Source: Syntrophorhabdaceae bacterium (lineage in GTDB: Bacteria > Desulfobacterota > Deferrimicrobia > Deferrimicrobiales > Deferrimicrobiaceae). From it: DNA of 34,909 nt. Under the pieces are notes generated by a model that was given only the letters and a program-made list of their open reading frames with translations, did not search any database and was not told the DNA's origin. Shown piece after piece: positions 18,028 through 27,572 of this stretch (positions are counted from its first letter, which is position 1; every line of letters starts with the position of its first letter). The stretch is taken from positions 1 to 34,909 of the forward strand of contig WRHP01000015.1 of assembly GCA_009783195.1 (NCBI GenBank), read 5' to 3'. The position numbers and the translations under genes were made by a program.

Positions 18028-18646
18028 TACGAAACCCCGCTCTGGCGTTTTTTATGAATGTCTCCACTTTTTCCACATCTTTCCTTCCCGGAGCAGACTC
18101 AACTCCCGAAGCCGTATCCACCCCAAACGGCCTTGCCGTCAAGATCGCCTTTTCCACGTTTTCCGGCGTCAGCCCCCCCGCAAGCGCCCAAGGCTTGCCC
18201 AGTCGTTCGAACTTGTCGGGAAGCGTCTCCCACCGGAGAGTTCTTCCGGTCCCTCCGTATTCGCCCGATCCCCCGGCGTCGAGCAAAAACGCTTCGCATG
18301 GAAACCGTTCAAGCGCATCGAGATCCACCGGCTGTTCGGCATGAATCACTTTTACGCGCCAAAGCCGTATTTTAGCTGCTTCCTCGGCCGTCTCGCCGCC
18401 GTGAAGCTGCACCCGCCCGACTCCCGTGCGTTCACAGACCGCCATAAGCGATTCCGGCGGCTCATTGACGAAGACCCCCACGACCCGGTCGCAACCGACA
18501 GCCCGCACGATCTCCCTGGCGGTTTCTTCTTTCACACACCGCTTCGACCCGCGGAAAAAATTGAGACCCACGGCGTCAGCTCCCATGGAGACGGCGCGCA
18601 ACGCGTCTTCCTGTGTGGTCACTCCGCAGATTTTGATCTGAAACAT
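18014..18646 (-). CDS. trpF: Phosphoribosylanthranilate isomerase
   Basis: Third step of tryptophan synthesis, an Amadori rearrangement. 210 residues. General base C7 in KICGVT, and the acid Asp in [14 protein letters not shown] with GGTGRTLRW phosphate loop, plus AGGLTPENV and VDTASGVE near the end. Unfused to TrpC, unlike in enteric bacteria. Lies 37 bp after trpC. Confidence 0.96.
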   Translation of the reverse strand: MFQIKICGVTTQEDALRAVSMGADAVGLNFFRGSKRCVKEETAREIVRAVGCDRVVGVFVNEPPESLMAVCERTGVGRVQLHGGETAEEAAKIRLWRVKVIHAEQPVDLDALERFPCEAFLLDAGGSGEYGGTGRTLRWETLPDKFERLGKPWALAGGLTPENVEKAILTARPFGVDTASGVESAPGRKDVEKVETFIKNARAGFRNAEK

Positions 18647-18683
18647 ATTTAAGGCAACTTATCCTTGCGTCTGGTTTTTCGCC

Positions 18684-19460
18684 TTATTTTCCCACATATC
18701 GGCGTATCGTGTCAGCGGGATCACCGCTATCCATCAGCGACTCTCCCACCAAAAAAAGACGCGCGCCCATCTGGTGGAACCGGCTTACCTGCTCCGGCTT
18801 GGAGATACCGCTTTCAACAACCGATATCGCTTTTTTAGGAACAAGCGGCAGCAAGCGTTCCGAAACGGCCAGATCAACGACAAGCGTGGAAAGATTCCGG
18901 TTATTGATCCCGATCAGCCGGGCCTTGGCGCCGGCCGCAATATCGAGTTCCCGTTCGTCGTGAATTTCGACCAATGGCTCGATTCCGTACTCCCTGGCAA
19001 AAGAAATCATCTCCGCCGTTTGGTCTCCCAAAACAGACACCATCAGGAGCGCAAGGTCCGCTCCGTAGGCTTTAGACTCGGCCACCATGTACTCGTCCAG
19101 GAGGAAATCTTTTCTGAGAAGTATCGCGTGAGGATACGCCTCCCGCACCTGGGCCAGGTCGGACAGCGACCCGCCAAACAGCCGCTCTTCCGTAAGGATT
19201 GAAATGGCCCAGGCGCCTCCGGAAAGATAAGCGCCGGCCCTTTCCGCCGCGTTGGCGTCCGGACAAATCCAGCCTCGGGACGGGGAAGCCCGCTTGATCT
19301 CCGCGATTACGGCGGGAGTGGACGGAACAGTGGAAAGCGATTCACGCGCTTTCTTGCGGCCGCCCGCCATTTCCTTAAGCGTCTCCAGGGAAACTTTGGA
19401 TTTTCTTTCGGCAAGCGTCTCCCGAACGCCGTCAAGAATACGCGAAAGGTGGGTACTCAT
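18684..19460 (-). CDS. trpC: Indole-3-glycerol phosphate synthase
   Basis: Closes the indole ring. 258 residues, TIM barrel. Catalytic K56 (AEIKRASPSRG), K117 (LLRKDFLLDEYMV), GINNRNL and VVESGIS are conserved. Begins at an ATG 6 bp after the trpGD stop. Single-domain, with TrpF encoded separately next to it. Confidence 0.97.
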   Translation of the reverse strand: MSTHLSRILDGVRETLAERKSKVSLETLKEMAGGRKKARESLSTVPSTPAVIAEIKRASPSRGWICPDANAAERAGAYLSGGAWAISILTEERLFGGSLSDLAQVREAYPHAILLRKDFLLDEYMVAESKAYGADLALLMVSVLGDQTAEMISFAREYGIEPLVEIHDERELDIAAGAKARLIGINNRNLSTLVVDLAVSERLLPLVPKKAISVVESGISKPEQVSRFHQMGARLFLVGESLMDSGDPADTIRRYVGK

Positions 19461-19466
19461 AGGACG

Positions 19467-21089
19467 TCAGCTTTTGCTCTTGCGTCCCAGGATCGACATA
19501 AAAGACTCCAGACGCCCCATGGCGGCGCCGGAATCTATCGAACGGGCGGCCTCGCTTACCCCTTCGCGAATATCCCCGGCCATTCCCCCGGCGACTATGG
19601 CAAAAGCGGCGTTTAGCAGAACAGCCTGCCGGCCCGGACCTTTGTCTCCCGACAATATTCCTTTGAGGATCTTCGCGTTGGTCTGCGCGTCCCCTCCCTT
19701 GATCGCTGAAAGAGGCGCGTACTCGAACCCAACCGAACGCGGGTCAAACAGGTATCGCTTCACCCGCCCTTCCCGCACATCCCACACGATGGAAGGAGCG
19801 GCCAGGGAAACCTCGTCGAGCCCGTCGGTGCCGTGGACGACGAAAGCCTTGCGATGCCCCAGTTCCGCAAGCACTCGCGCGTATGTCTCCCCAAGAGCTT
19901 CGCTGAACACGCCAACCATCTGGCAATTCGCGTTGGCCGGGTTTGCGATAGGCCCAAGAATGTTGAATATCGTCCGGATGGCGATCTCGCGGCGCGGGCC
20001 GATTGCGTACTTCATCGCCGCGTGAAACTTGGGCGCGAACATGAAGGTAATGCCAGCCTCGTCGAGACTTCTTTGAACTCTTGCGGCATCGGCGTCGAGA
20101 TCCATGCCCAGCGTCTCCAAAACATCGGCGCTTCCGGAGCGGCTGGTGACCGAGCGGTTGCCGTGTTTGGCGATAAGAACCCCGGCGCCTGCGGCGACAA
20201 AGGCAACGGTGGTGGATATGTTAAAAGTACCCACCCGATCCCCTCCCGTACCGCATGTGTCGAGGACATCGCGTCCCGCCGGGGCGACTATTCGGACCGC
20301 CTTCTGACGCATCACTTCCGAAGCCGCCGCGATCTCGGTGGTTGTCTCCCCTTTCATCGAAAGACAGGCAAGAAAAGCCGAAACCTGCGCGGGAGTCGCC
20401 TCTCCTCCCATAATCATCCGCATGGCGTCACGCATGCCGTCGGCGGACATGTTTTTGCCGGAGGAAACCGCGTGGATCGCCTCGCGGATGTTTCCGTACT
20501 CCCGCAAAACCGGCTGGGAAGGGTTTATCAAAGACAGGAAATTCTCCATGATCCGCATGCCGGATTGGGTCATCACAGATTCGGGATGGAACTGCACTCC
20601 GAAGATCGGCTTTTCGACATGGCGAAGCCCCATCACTTCCCCATCATCCGCCTCGGCGCACACTTCAAGTACGTCAGGGATAGACGCCCGCTCAACGGCC
20701 AGAGAATGGTATCGCATGGCGACTAAAGGATTCTCGACCATCGAGAATATGCCTTTGCCGTTGTGCCGCACCGGTGATGTCTTCCCGTGCATCAACGCGT
20801 GAGCCCGGACAATCTTTCCTCCGAAGAGCTTGCCGATGCACTGGTGGCCAAGACAAACACCAAGAACAGGAACCCGGTCCTGAAACGCGCGTATCGCCTC
20901 GATAGAGACGCCCGCCTTGTCCGGATCTCCAGGGCCGGGAGAAATGACAAGACCGGAAGGCGATAGCCAATCCAGCTCTTTGACCGTTACGGCGTCGTTA
21001 CGGAACACGGACACTTCGGCGCCAAGTTCGCACAGATACTGGACGATGTTGTAGGTGAAAGAATCGTAGTTGTCGATGAGGGCAATCAA
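19467..21089 (-). CDS. trpGD: TrpGD fusion: anthranilate synthase amidotransferase plus anthranilate phosphoribosyltransferase
   Basis: A 540-residue two-domain enzyme. Residues 1-190 are a class I glutamine amidotransferase with catalytic C79 (GVCLGHQ), H168 and E170 (QFHPES); it feeds ammonia to TrpE. Residues about 200-540 are TrpD, with CGTGGD at 279-284 and [18 protein letters not shown] at 308-325. The start is TTG at 21089 giving [11 protein letters not shown], overlapping the trpE stop as TTGA with a GAGGG site; a 55-codon upstream extension would run inside trpE and has no family match. Fusion order is the enterobacterial one, but here TrpC and TrpF are separate. Confidence 0.95.
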   Translation of the reverse strand: MIALIDNYDSFTYNIVQYLCELGAEVSVFRNDAVTVKELDWLSPSGLVISPGPGDPDKAGVSIEAIRAFQDRVPVLGVCLGHQCIGKLFGGKIVRAHALMHGKTSPVRHNGKGIFSMVENPLVAMRYHSLAVERASIPDVLEVCAEADDGEVMGLRHVEKPIFGVQFHPESVMTQSGMRIMENFLSLINPSQPVLREYGNIREAIHAVSSGKNMSADGMRDAMRMIMGGEATPAQVSAFLACLSMKGETTTEIAAASEVMRQKAVRIVAPAGRDVLDTCGTGGDRVGTFNISTTVAFVAAGAGVLIAKHGNRSVTSRSGSADVLETLGMDLDADAARVQRSLDEAGITFMFAPKFHAAMKYAIGPRREIAIRTIFNILGPIANPANANCQMVGVFSEALGETYARVLAELGHRKAFVVHGTDGLDEVSLAAPSIVWDVREGRVKRYLFDPRSVGFEYAPLSAIKGGDAQTNAKILKGILSGDKGPGRQAVLLNAAFAIVAGGMAGDIREGVSEAARSIDSGAAMGRLESFMSILGRKSKS

Positions 21090-22567
21090 ACCGTTTCCCT
21101 CTTGAGCGAAACACCGGCAGCCTTGAAAAGAATCCGGGACTTGTTCAAAATCTCCTCCCATTCCCGTTCCGGATCGGAGTCGGCTACAATCCCCCCTCCG
21201 GCCTGTATCTTCGCCACGCCTTCCCGCATGACTATGGTGCGAATCGCGATGCAAAAATCCATGTTTCCTTGAGGGTCAAAGTATCCGACCGCGCCGGCAT
21301 AGATCCCGCGCCGGAAAGGTTCCAGTTCGGATATGATCTGCATCGCCCGCACTTTCGGCGCTCCGGATACGGTGCCGGCAGGGAAAGCGGCGCGCAGCAC
21401 GTCGAAAGCTGTCAACCCTTCGCGCAGTTTTCCCACAACATTGGAAACGATGTGCATCACGTTTGAGTAGCGCTCTATGGCCATAAGCTCGTTGGCCTTC
21501 ACCGTCCCCCATTCCGCCACCCGCCCGACATCGTTGCGTCCCAGGTCAACCAGCATCATGTGCTCGGCTATCTCTTTTGGGTCGGAAAGAAGATCCGCCT
21601 CAAGACGCCTGTCCTCTTCCGGATCAGCGCCGCGCGGCCTGGTGCCCGCTATCGGGCGCAGTTGGATGTCGTTTCCCTCAAGCCTCACGAGAACTTCCGG
21701 CGACGACCCAACCACAGACAATTTGTCGATTTTCAGCAGATACATGTACGGGGAAGGGTTTAGCGCCCGAAGGACGCGGTACGCTTCCGCTTCGGATCTG
21801 TTCGTTTTCACGGTCGCCCGGTTGGAAAGCACAGCCTGGATGATGTCGCCATTGCGGATATATTCCTTGACCCGCTCCACGGCTTCCATATGTCCTTCGC
21901 GCGACACTTCAAAACCGTATTCCCCGGAAATATCTTCGGGGATGTCGGACCATGCCAGCGGAGACCGCAGGATCTCCCTGACCTCCCGCACGGCTTCCAC
22001 GGCGCAATCGTAAGCCTCTGAAAGATCTCTCCCTTCAGAAGCTTCGACGTGAGCGACAATGAGGATCGTATGCCGGACGTTGTCGAAAATCACCAATCGG
22101 GAGGGGAAGAGAAACATCGCGTCCGGATGAGGCGACGGCGGCCGGTCCCCCCCCACCTTTTCGAGATAGCGGACATAGTCGTAAGAAATGTAGCCGACCG
22201 CGCCCCCGGAAAGCTTCGGCAGTCCGGGCGCCGCCTGGTAGCGTATTTCTTTCAGAAGAGCGGCAAGAGCTTCAAGCGGATCATTGGCAGCCGAAAGCGT
22301 GCGGGTATCCCCGCCTTTGCAAACCGTAATCCCGTCCGGACCGGCAAGAAACCGAGCATGCGGGTCAAATCCTATAAAGGAGAACCGCGCCCACTTCTCT
22401 CCTCCTTCCACGCTCTCTAAAAGGAAATGATCCGTGGGAAACCGCTTGGCCACTTTGAGGTAGGCGGAAACAGGCGTCTCAAGGTCGGCGTGAAATTCGG
22501 TCCAGACAGGGACCAGCCCGCCTTCCGATGCCTGATAGAGAAACCGCTCCCTGTCGGGGAAAACCAT
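21086..22567 (-). CDS. trpE: Anthranilate synthase component I
   Basis: Converts chorismate to anthranilate with ammonia from TrpG. 493 residues. The N-terminal LLES (about residue 49-52) is the tryptophan-binding feedback motif, so inhibition by tryptophan is expected. Chorismate-site motifs in order: [40 protein letters not shown] and [18 protein letters not shown] at 22570 is an alternative start; the ATG three bases on is equally plausible. No leader peptide or attenuator is visible; the gene directly follows the SPOR protein with a 9-bp gap. Confidence 0.96.
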   Translation of the reverse strand: MVFPDRERFLYQASEGGLVPVWTEFHADLETPVSAYLKVAKRFPTDHFLLESVEGGEKWARFSFIGFDPHARFLAGPDGITVCKGGDTRTLSAANDPLEALAALLKEIRYQAAPGLPKLSGGAVGYISYDYVRYLEKVGGDRPPSPHPDAMFLFPSRLVIFDNVRHTILIVAHVEASEGRDLSEAYDCAVEAVREVREILRSPLAWSDIPEDISGEYGFEVSREGHMEAVERVKEYIRNGDIIQAVLSNRATVKTNRSEAEAYRVLRALNPSPYMYLLKIDKLSVVGSSPEVLVRLEGNDIQLRPIAGTRPRGADPEEDRRLEADLLSDPKEIAEHMMLVDLGRNDVGRVAEWGTVKANELMAIERYSNVMHIVSNVVGKLREGLTAFDVLRAAFPAGTVSGAPKVRAMQIISELEPFRRGIYAGAVGYFDPQGNMDFCIAIRTIVMREGVAKIQAGGGIVADSDPEREWEEILNKSRILFKAAGVSLKRETV

Positions 22568-22576
22568 CACATTCGC

Positions 22577-23224
22577 CTATTCCGAAACTATGATGGGGTT
22601 TATTTTGAATGCCGAGCTGATATCCTTTACCGTCTTGTTCGCGTCTTCCTTCGATTTGTACGCGCCTGCCTGCACCTTGAACAGGTCTTTGCCGCCTACG
22701 GCCTCACGAACCACTTTTGCCTTGTATCCCTTTTTATCGAGTTTAGCCTTCAGCGCATCGGCCGATTCACGGCTTCTAAAAGCGCTCGCCTGCACTATGA
22801 ACGCTTTCTTTGCCGTCGAAACGGCGGCGGGCTTGGGCGGGGGAGGCGCGGGCGCTTTCGATTTGACCAGCGGCTGCGGCACAGCGTCTTTACTCGTAAG
22901 AGAATCCGGGAAAGTGACGGCTTTCTCGCTTGTCTTGAGCTCTTCTATCGGGTCCGGAGGAGGAGGGGGCGGCATAACGACCGGAATCTGCACCGCTTCC
23001 TCGGAGTACGCGGACATCTCACGTTCGATCTTTTCTTTCTTTTGCCCTTCGTCCTTGCGCGCCGAAAATCCGCTTGCCCGATCCTTTTCGACCATGCGTC
23101 CTACTTGCAAGCCAAGGAAAAATACAACGGCAAAAACAACAAGAGTTCCAATGATGAAAAAAGTGTTGGAATACCGGTCAGGATCTCCCCATTTGTTTTC
23201 GTTTTTGTGTCGTAATATTTTCAC
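22577..23224 (-). CDS. SPOR-domain inner-membrane protein
   Basis: 215 residues: a cytoplasmic basic tail, one membrane segment (about 20-41), a Pro/Lys-rich linker (PPPPPPDP and PAPPPPKPA stretches) and a C-terminal SPOR domain at about 139-215 (FIVQASAFRSRESAD, then FKVQAGAYKSKEDAN). SPOR domains bind denuded septal peptidoglycan, so a septum-localised role is expected. Starts at GTG overlapping the argS stop (GTGA). The argS-SPOR pairing is common in this type of genome. Confidence 0.88.
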   Translation of the reverse strand: MKILRHKNENKWGDPDRYSNTFFIIGTLVVFAVVFFLGLQVGRMVEKDRASGFSARKDEGQKKEKIEREMSAYSEEAVQIPVVMPPPPPPDPIEELKTSEKAVTFPDSLTSKDAVPQPLVKSKAPAPPPPKPAAVSTAKKAFIVQASAFRSRESADALKAKLDKKGYKAKVVREAVGGKDLFKVQAGAYKSKEDANKTVKDISSAFKINPIIVSE

Positions 23225-24885
23225 ATACGCTCCGGAGCCGTGACACCAATCAGTGACAATCCTGTGGCGACGACCGTTCTAACCGCTCCCGCAAGCGCGA
23301 GGCGGGCCTGGGTTCGTTCCGAACTTTCTCCAATAAACCGGTGCTGGTGATAAAACGAATGAAACTGGTCCGCAATCTCTATGAGATAAAACGGAATTTT
23401 GTGCGGTTCGCGCGATTTCGCGCTATCGAGGACCACGCTGGGAAAGCGGGCCACAGCCTTCATGAGCCGGATCTCTTCCGGAAGCGTCAGTATGGAAACC
23501 GGCGGGCACGGCCCAAGAGCTTCGCCCCGCGCCTCCGCTTCGTTGAAGATGCTGCATATCCGGGCGTGGACGTACTGAACATAGTAAACCGGGTTTACCC
23601 GTTCGCCTTTTTTTGCCAGCGTCAGGTCAAAATCAAGATGGGTGTGATAGCTTCTCAGCAGATAGAAAAATCTGGCCGCGTCGATGCCAACCTCATCGAG
23701 TACTTCCTTAAGTGTCGTGAATTCTCCGGAGCGCGTCGACATCTGGACAGGAGCGCCTTCCCGCACCAGCGTGACAAACTGCACCAGCAGCACCTCCAGA
23801 GCCGAGTCGCTTCCCGTCAACGCGCGCAACGAAGCCCGCAACCTGGCCACGTACCCGTGGTGGTCGGCGCCCCATATGTTGATCAGGCGAGTGTATCCGT
23901 CGCGCAGTTTGCGGCGGTGATACGCAACATCGGCGGCAAAATAGGTCGTGCGGCCGTCGGCGCGAACCAGAACCCGGTCTTTTTCATCTCCCATTTCCTG
24001 GCTGCGCAAAAAAGTCGCGCCTTCCGACTCATACAGCAATCCACGGCTGCGCAATTCGTCGATAGAGCCGGTCACTTCACCCCGAGCATGCAGTTTCTCT
24101 TCCGGAAACCAGTTATCGTAGCCAACGCGGAACGACTCCAGATCCTTTCTTATTCCGTCAAGTATCCGGTCCCCCGCCTCTTTACGGAACAAAGAAAGCG
24201 CCTCTTCTTCCGGCGTGTCGGCGTATTGATCCCCGCGCTCCGCGCGGAGTTCACGGGCAAGCTCTATCATGTACTCGCCTTTGTAGCCATCCTCCGGGAG
24301 ATCGGTGGGGCGTCCGCACTCGGTCCGGTATCTTGCCAGCAGCGACCGGCCCAGGTTGTCCATCTGGTTTCCCACATCGTTTACATAATATTCGCGGACC
24401 ACCTTATGTCCGGTGAACTCAAGAATCCGCCCCAGCGCGTCTCCCACAGCGGCCCCGCGACCGTGGCCCACATGCAGCGGACCGGTTGGGTTTGCGGAAA
24501 CAAACTCAAGCAGCACGGTTTCGCCTGCGCCGGCATCGGAAGAGCCAAACCTCGCGCCTTCGGCAAGTACGCGCGTGAGAACCTCCGCCCAAACGCTTTC
24601 GGACAAAACAATATTGATGAAGCCCGGCCCCGCGATTTCGAGCGACGCAATCAACTTTCCGCCGTCTTCCTCCCGGATCGCCGCAACCAGTTCTTCGGCA
24701 ACAAGACGCGGCTTCTTGCCAAGCCGACGCGCAATCTGCATTGCCGCGTTTGAAGAAAAATCTCCGTGGGATTCTTGCCGGGGTATTTCGAGGAGAACAG
24801 GGAGATTCTCCCGCTCTCCCCATTCCTTGAGTTTTCGCTCTGTTACAGAAGATACAAGGGATTCTACAATCTCCCGAATGTTCAA
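23221..24885 (-). CDS. argS: Arginyl-tRNA synthetase
   Basis: Class I synthetase charging tRNA-Arg. 554 residues. HIGH-type motif HVGHGRG at 138-144 following SANPTGP, and a STRSG-type variant of KMSKS (QMSTRSGEFTTL) as usual for many ArgRS. The N-terminal additional domain and the C-terminal anticodon-binding DALR domain (YVQYVHARICSIFNEA...) are in place. The start is TTG at 24885 with AGAGG 7-9 nt before it; no ATG fits. First gene of the long unit running to lepB, preceded by a good promoter. Confidence 0.97.
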   Translation of the reverse strand: MNIREIVESLVSSVTERKLKEWGERENLPVLLEIPRQESHGDFSSNAAMQIARRLGKKPRLVAEELVAAIREEDGGKLIASLEIAGPGFINIVLSESVWAEVLTRVLAEGARFGSSDAGAGETVLLEFVSANPTGPLHVGHGRGAAVGDALGRILEFTGHKVVREYYVNDVGNQMDNLGRSLLARYRTECGRPTDLPEDGYKGEYMIELARELRAERGDQYADTPEEEALSLFRKEAGDRILDGIRKDLESFRVGYDNWFPEEKLHARGEVTGSIDELRSRGLLYESEGATFLRSQEMGDEKDRVLVRADGRTTYFAADVAYHRRKLRDGYTRLINIWGADHHGYVARLRASLRALTGSDSALEVLLVQFVTLVREGAPVQMSTRSGEFTTLKEVLDEVGIDAARFFYLLRSYHTHLDFDLTLAKKGERVNPVYYVQYVHARICSIFNEAEARGEALGPCPPVSILTLPEEIRLMKAVARFPSVVLDSAKSREPHKIPFYLIEIADQFHSFYHQHRFIGESSERTQARLALAGAVRTVVATGLSLIGVTAPERM

Positions 24886-24922
24886 AACGGCGCCTCTAAA
24901 TGAAAATATTTACAGATAAGAC

Positions 24923-24951
24923 AGTCTATTCCTGTCATCCATGAGTGTCAA
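24923..24951 (-). promoter_or_regulatory. Promoter of the argS-to-lepB unit
   Basis: Minus strand: perfect -35 TTGACA (24951-24946), 17-bp spacer, -10 TAGACT (24928-24923). Predicted start near 24916, 31 nt before the argS TTG. The only strong promoter I see ahead of the tightly packed genes from argS to lepB. Confidence 0.7.
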
Positions 24952-25103
24952 CGCCGCCGTCCTAAACCAGAATCCGCAGCATAAGCGGCTTCTTTAGCGA
25001 TATACCTATTTAGGCGTACCTTCTGTTTCGCGGCAAAGCCAAATATGACGGAAACAGGGTACGCCGGCATATACATGAAAACCGCGTCCATCACAGCGGC
25101 CAT
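24948..25103 (-). other. Short unassigned ORF (51 codons), doubtful
   Basis: An open frame from ATG 25103 to a TGA at 24948-24950 encodes a product with MAAVMDAVFMYMPAYPVS as its first 18 residues and an Ala-rich C-terminal part. There is no ribosome site, and its end overlaps the argS -35 box and it covers an inverted repeat (25013-25065). I would not annotate it as a gene without comparative support. Confidence 0.15.
25013..25065. repeat. Inverted repeat in the argS upstream gap
   Basis: Arms GGCGTACC-TT-CTGTTTC (25013-25029) and GAAACAG-GGTACGCC (25051-25065) are perfect complements apart from a 2-nt bulge, closing a 21-nt loop that itself has a GGC/GCC pair. It could be a REP/MITE-like element or a structured RNA. 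It is not followed by a T tract. Confidence 0.6.
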
Positions 25104-25233
25104 AGCGGGAACGGCTTCGTTTGAGCGAAAAGCATCTCATAATGGCGCCGGGCTTTCCGCCGCTAAAACGGGAAAACCCAAGAAGTATCTATTAGAACAA
25201 GTAAGACGCAACCGAAGTTTGCCAAGGATAGCA

Positions 25234-25291
25234 AACAAGACGTGCCCTAAGGAGAGAGTCTTAAGCAAATGAAACCCCACGTGCTCTTGTT
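25234..25291 (-). other. Hairpin after the lipase gene
   Basis: Arms AACAAGAGCACGTG (25291-25278) and CACGTCTTGTT (25244-25234) pair with a 3-nt bulge, directly after the lipase stop. The downstream side reads TTGCTATCC, so the T tract is poor; possible transcript 3'-end stabiliser or weak terminator. The whole 24886-25290 gap otherwise holds only the promoter, the inverted repeat and the doubtful ORF described separately. Confidence 0.45.
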
Positions 25292-25929
25292 CAGCGAAAC
25301 CTACCACTCTCCAAAAACGAAACAACAGCCCGCGCGGTGTCGGCTCGCCAATGAATCTGTTCGTGAGGGCACGGAATCAATATTTCGTCGCTTGCGGCTA
25401 CGTGGCGGACGGATTTCGCCGTGACAAGTCCGTCGTGCTCTCCGGGCAGCAAAAACCGTCTTACGATATCCGGCTTCGTGCCTATGACAATGCCAATATC
25501 CGGCGCGGGAACATTACGAGGCGGGGCGATATCCGACCCCGGTTCCGCAAAATCGTGGAGGCTTTTGAGAATCTCGCCAGAAAACGGAAGCTTCAACAAC
25601 AAGTTGGCGTAAGGCGACCCGCCGTTGGGCGTCCCTATCAAGACTACCCTGCCCAGCCCTTCGACCACCCGGCGCGACAAATAGTCCCGGATAATTAGCC
25701 CTCCCATGCTGTGTCCTACGAAATGCACAACATCTTTCCCGGAGGTGAGCTTTTCGCATATTGGGACAATAATTCGGGCCAAAGACTCGCCGCACTCGCG
25801 AATACCTCGAAACGTAGTCGGCAAAGTAGGAGCTACGGTATGGTACCCCTGCCGCTGCAGCTTTTTAGCAAGGTAACGCATATTGCGCCCACGCCGAAAA
25901 AACCCGTGAACAAGCACTACGGTTTTCAA
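25291..25929 (-). CDS. Alpha/beta-hydrolase, lipase/esterase-like
   Basis: 212 residues, near the size of small bacterial lipases such as the Bacillus LipA type. The N-terminal LVHGF is the oxyanion region, the nucleophile elbow is GHSMGG with S74, D166 (GEHDGLV) and H193 (or H189, PHEQIHW) would complete the triad. No signal peptide, so cytoplasmic. Starts at TTG. Substrate unknown. It sits 61 bp after ftsB at the tail of the iron/division cluster. Confidence 0.8.
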   Translation of the reverse strand: MKTVVLVHGFFRRGRNMRYLAKKLQRQGYHTVAPTLPTTFRGIRECGESLARIIVPICEKLTSGKDVVHFVGHSMGGLIIRDYLSRRVVEGLGRVVLIGTPNGGSPYANLLLKLPFSGEILKSLHDFAEPGSDIAPPRNVPAPDIGIVIGTKPDIVRRFLLPGEHDGLVTAKSVRHVAASDEILIPCPHEQIHWRADTARAVVSFLESGRFR

Positions 25930-25990
25930 AGCGAAAGATCCTCTTTGCTTTTCAAAGGATAACCGTCAGATAAAATCGTGGCTGCCGCCG

Positions 25991-26293
25991 CTATGGAATG
26001 ATGATCACCTTCTCTTTTTCATGGATAAATCCCATCTTGCGAGCCTCGTCCTCTATTACGGCAGGATTGCTTTTGAGCCCTTCGACCTGGTTTTTCAACT
26101 CGGCGTTTTCGCGGCGCAACTGCTCAACTTCAGCGCGCAGCAGTTTCTCGGTGTTCCGCAGCTTCAGAAAGTTCACAACGCCCATATCCCGAAACGTGGA
26201 TATCAGCATGGCGCCAAGCACAATCAACAATGCCGCAATCAATAACGAAAGCCGCATCCGGTTTTTAGAAGGTTCTTTCAAAAGTCCCTCCAT
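25991..26293 (-). CDS. ftsB: FtsB/DivIC septum-formation initiator
   Basis: 100 residues: short basic N-terminus, one membrane helix at about 13-32, then a coiled coil with leucine heptads (KLLRAEVEQLRRENAELKNQ) and the ending IEDEARKMGF typical of FtsB/DivIC. FtsB links the FtsQ and FtsL proteins in the divisome. An inner ATG (MRLSLL, 12 codons later) is a possible alternative start. Lies 20 bp after the PEGA gene stop. Confidence 0.88.
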   Translation of the reverse strand: MEGLLKEPSKNRMRLSLLIAALLIVLGAMLISTFRDMGVVNFLKLRNTEKLLRAEVEQLRRENAELKNQVEGLKSNPAVIEDEARKMGFIHEKEKVIIIP

Positions 26294-26312
26294 CGGTTGA
26301 CACCCGCGTTGC

Positions 26313-27572
26313 CTAAAAATTCACCCCAATTGAAGAACCGCCGGAACTGCTCGACCCGCCGCCGCCGGCGGCAACAGCCGCAATTCCTGCCGCAGCGGCC
26401 ACGGCAATCCCCCAAACCCACCAACTTTTGTACCACGGTTCGAACTCCTGGTCTTTCTCTTCAGCAGGCCATCCGTTTTCCAGCAGTTTACCGGCAAGCC
26501 ATTTTCCGGTCGCCTGCGAATTTCGCTCACCGTCCCGTATTCGCTTCTCCCCCAAAAAAACAGGAGCGTTCACCGGCTTCCCGTGGGAATACGCCTTTGC
26601 GATATACCCATCCCCGGAACCATCCTTTTCCAACGTAACGACAGCTATCCATTGAACGCCGGCGGCTGTGGCAAGTTCGCCGATAAGCGGCCCGGCTCCC
26701 CATCCCTGCTTTCCTCCTCCTTCCGAAAGCAGATCACCAAGACGCGCCACCCGGTCGCCGGGCAAATTGAAATCAAGCGTATCCGCGTCGCCCGGAAGCC
26801 ATTGCCCGACCTTCTCCTCATCTTTGTACCCAGGGTGGGATACCCGTATATTTACAGGCCCCGTTTTCCCAGGGTTTATTCTTACGGGAGTCCTTCCTTT
26901 AGAGACGCCATCCACAAAAACAACCGCGCCGGACGGAAGCGACTGAACAAGAAGCTCGGCTTCCGGCAAAAGACGGCTTGAGAGGCTTCCCCACACAGTG
27001 AGAACCTGCGGCGGAAACAAAGCCGGGTCCGGAACAAACCCTGGGCGAAGCGCCCTGGATCGGGAAAACAGCGACTCCGCGGAGGAAACATGCCCATCTC
27101 GCAGCTTGATAATCCCCTGTCTCAGGAAAATCTCCGCAAGGAACGGTCGAATCGCTTCATTGAACCGGCAGCCTCTTGCTTCACTCTCCGCTTCGGACAA
27201 AAGCTTTGCGGCCTCCCTGTTTTCCACTTTTTCCATGTGCCGGGACGCCCGCAAGATCCTCCCCGAAATGCTTTTGAGTGTCGCGTCGTCCGGAACCGGA
27301 TAGATGGCGTTTATATCCACCACCGGCGCCGCCTCGACAGGCACGGCAACCCAGCGGACATGAACTTCTTTTGTTATTTTTTCCGGAATCCGGTCCAGAA
27401 TCTCACGCGAATATGTTTCAGGTATGTCGGGAGCGGCGTATTTCAAAAACAGGGCCGGTTCAACATCGAGCGATCCGGTCGCTTTCGCAACCGCCGGAAA
27501 CGCACACTGGACCAATATGAGAACGATCAACAGCAGGGCAATGAAGCTATGCCCGCTTGACGTAGATTTCAT
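26313..27572 (-). CDS. PEGA-domain protein with signal peptide and C-terminal membrane anchor
   Basis: 419 residues from the ATG giving MKSTSSGHSF, chosen because AAGGA stands 8 nt upstream; a longer frame would add 13 residues from inside the dtxR gene. An N-terminal hydrophobic export signal (9-30) is followed by a mixed helical region (TPR-like hints at about 105-175: AAKLLSEAES, FNEAIRPFLAEIFLRQG), a PEGA domain at about 207-250 (LPSGAVVFVDGVSKGRTPVR), and a C-terminal membrane segment (382-402, after WYKSWWVWG) with a Gly/Ser tail. This build is common in deltaproteobacterial envelope proteins. Its start overlaps the end of dtxR by 26 bp, linking it to the iron operon. Function unknown. 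Confidence 0.8.
   Translation of the reverse strand: MKSTSSGHSFIALLLIVLILVQCAFPAVAKATGSLDVEPALFLKYAAPDIPETYSREILDRIPEKITKEVHVRWVAVPVEAAPVVDINAIYPVPDDATLKSISGRILRASRHMEKVENREAAKLLSEAESEARGCRFNEAIRPFLAEIFLRQGIIKLRDGHVSSAESLFSRSRALRPGFVPDPALFPPQVLTVWGSLSSRLLPEAELLVQSLPSGAVVFVDGVSKGRTPVRINPGKTGPVNIRVSHPGYKDEEKVGQWLPGDADTLDFNLPGDRVARLGDLLSEGGGKQGWGAGPLIGELATAAGVQWIAVVTLEKDGSGDGYIAKAYSHGKPVNAPVFLGEKRIRDGERNSQATGKWLAGKLLENGWPAEEKDQEFEPWYKSWWVWGIAVAAAAGIAAVAAGGGGSSSSGGSSIGVNF

Noticed and set aside
21090-21254. Longer N-terminus for TrpGD
   Set aside because: It would overlap trpE heavily and precede the canonical start [10 protein letters not shown]; the TTG at 21089 has its own ribosome site.
23341-24753. 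470-codon plus-strand open frame
   Set aside because: Antisense to argS, which has full family motifs; high GC third positions create such shadows and this frame has no recognisable content.
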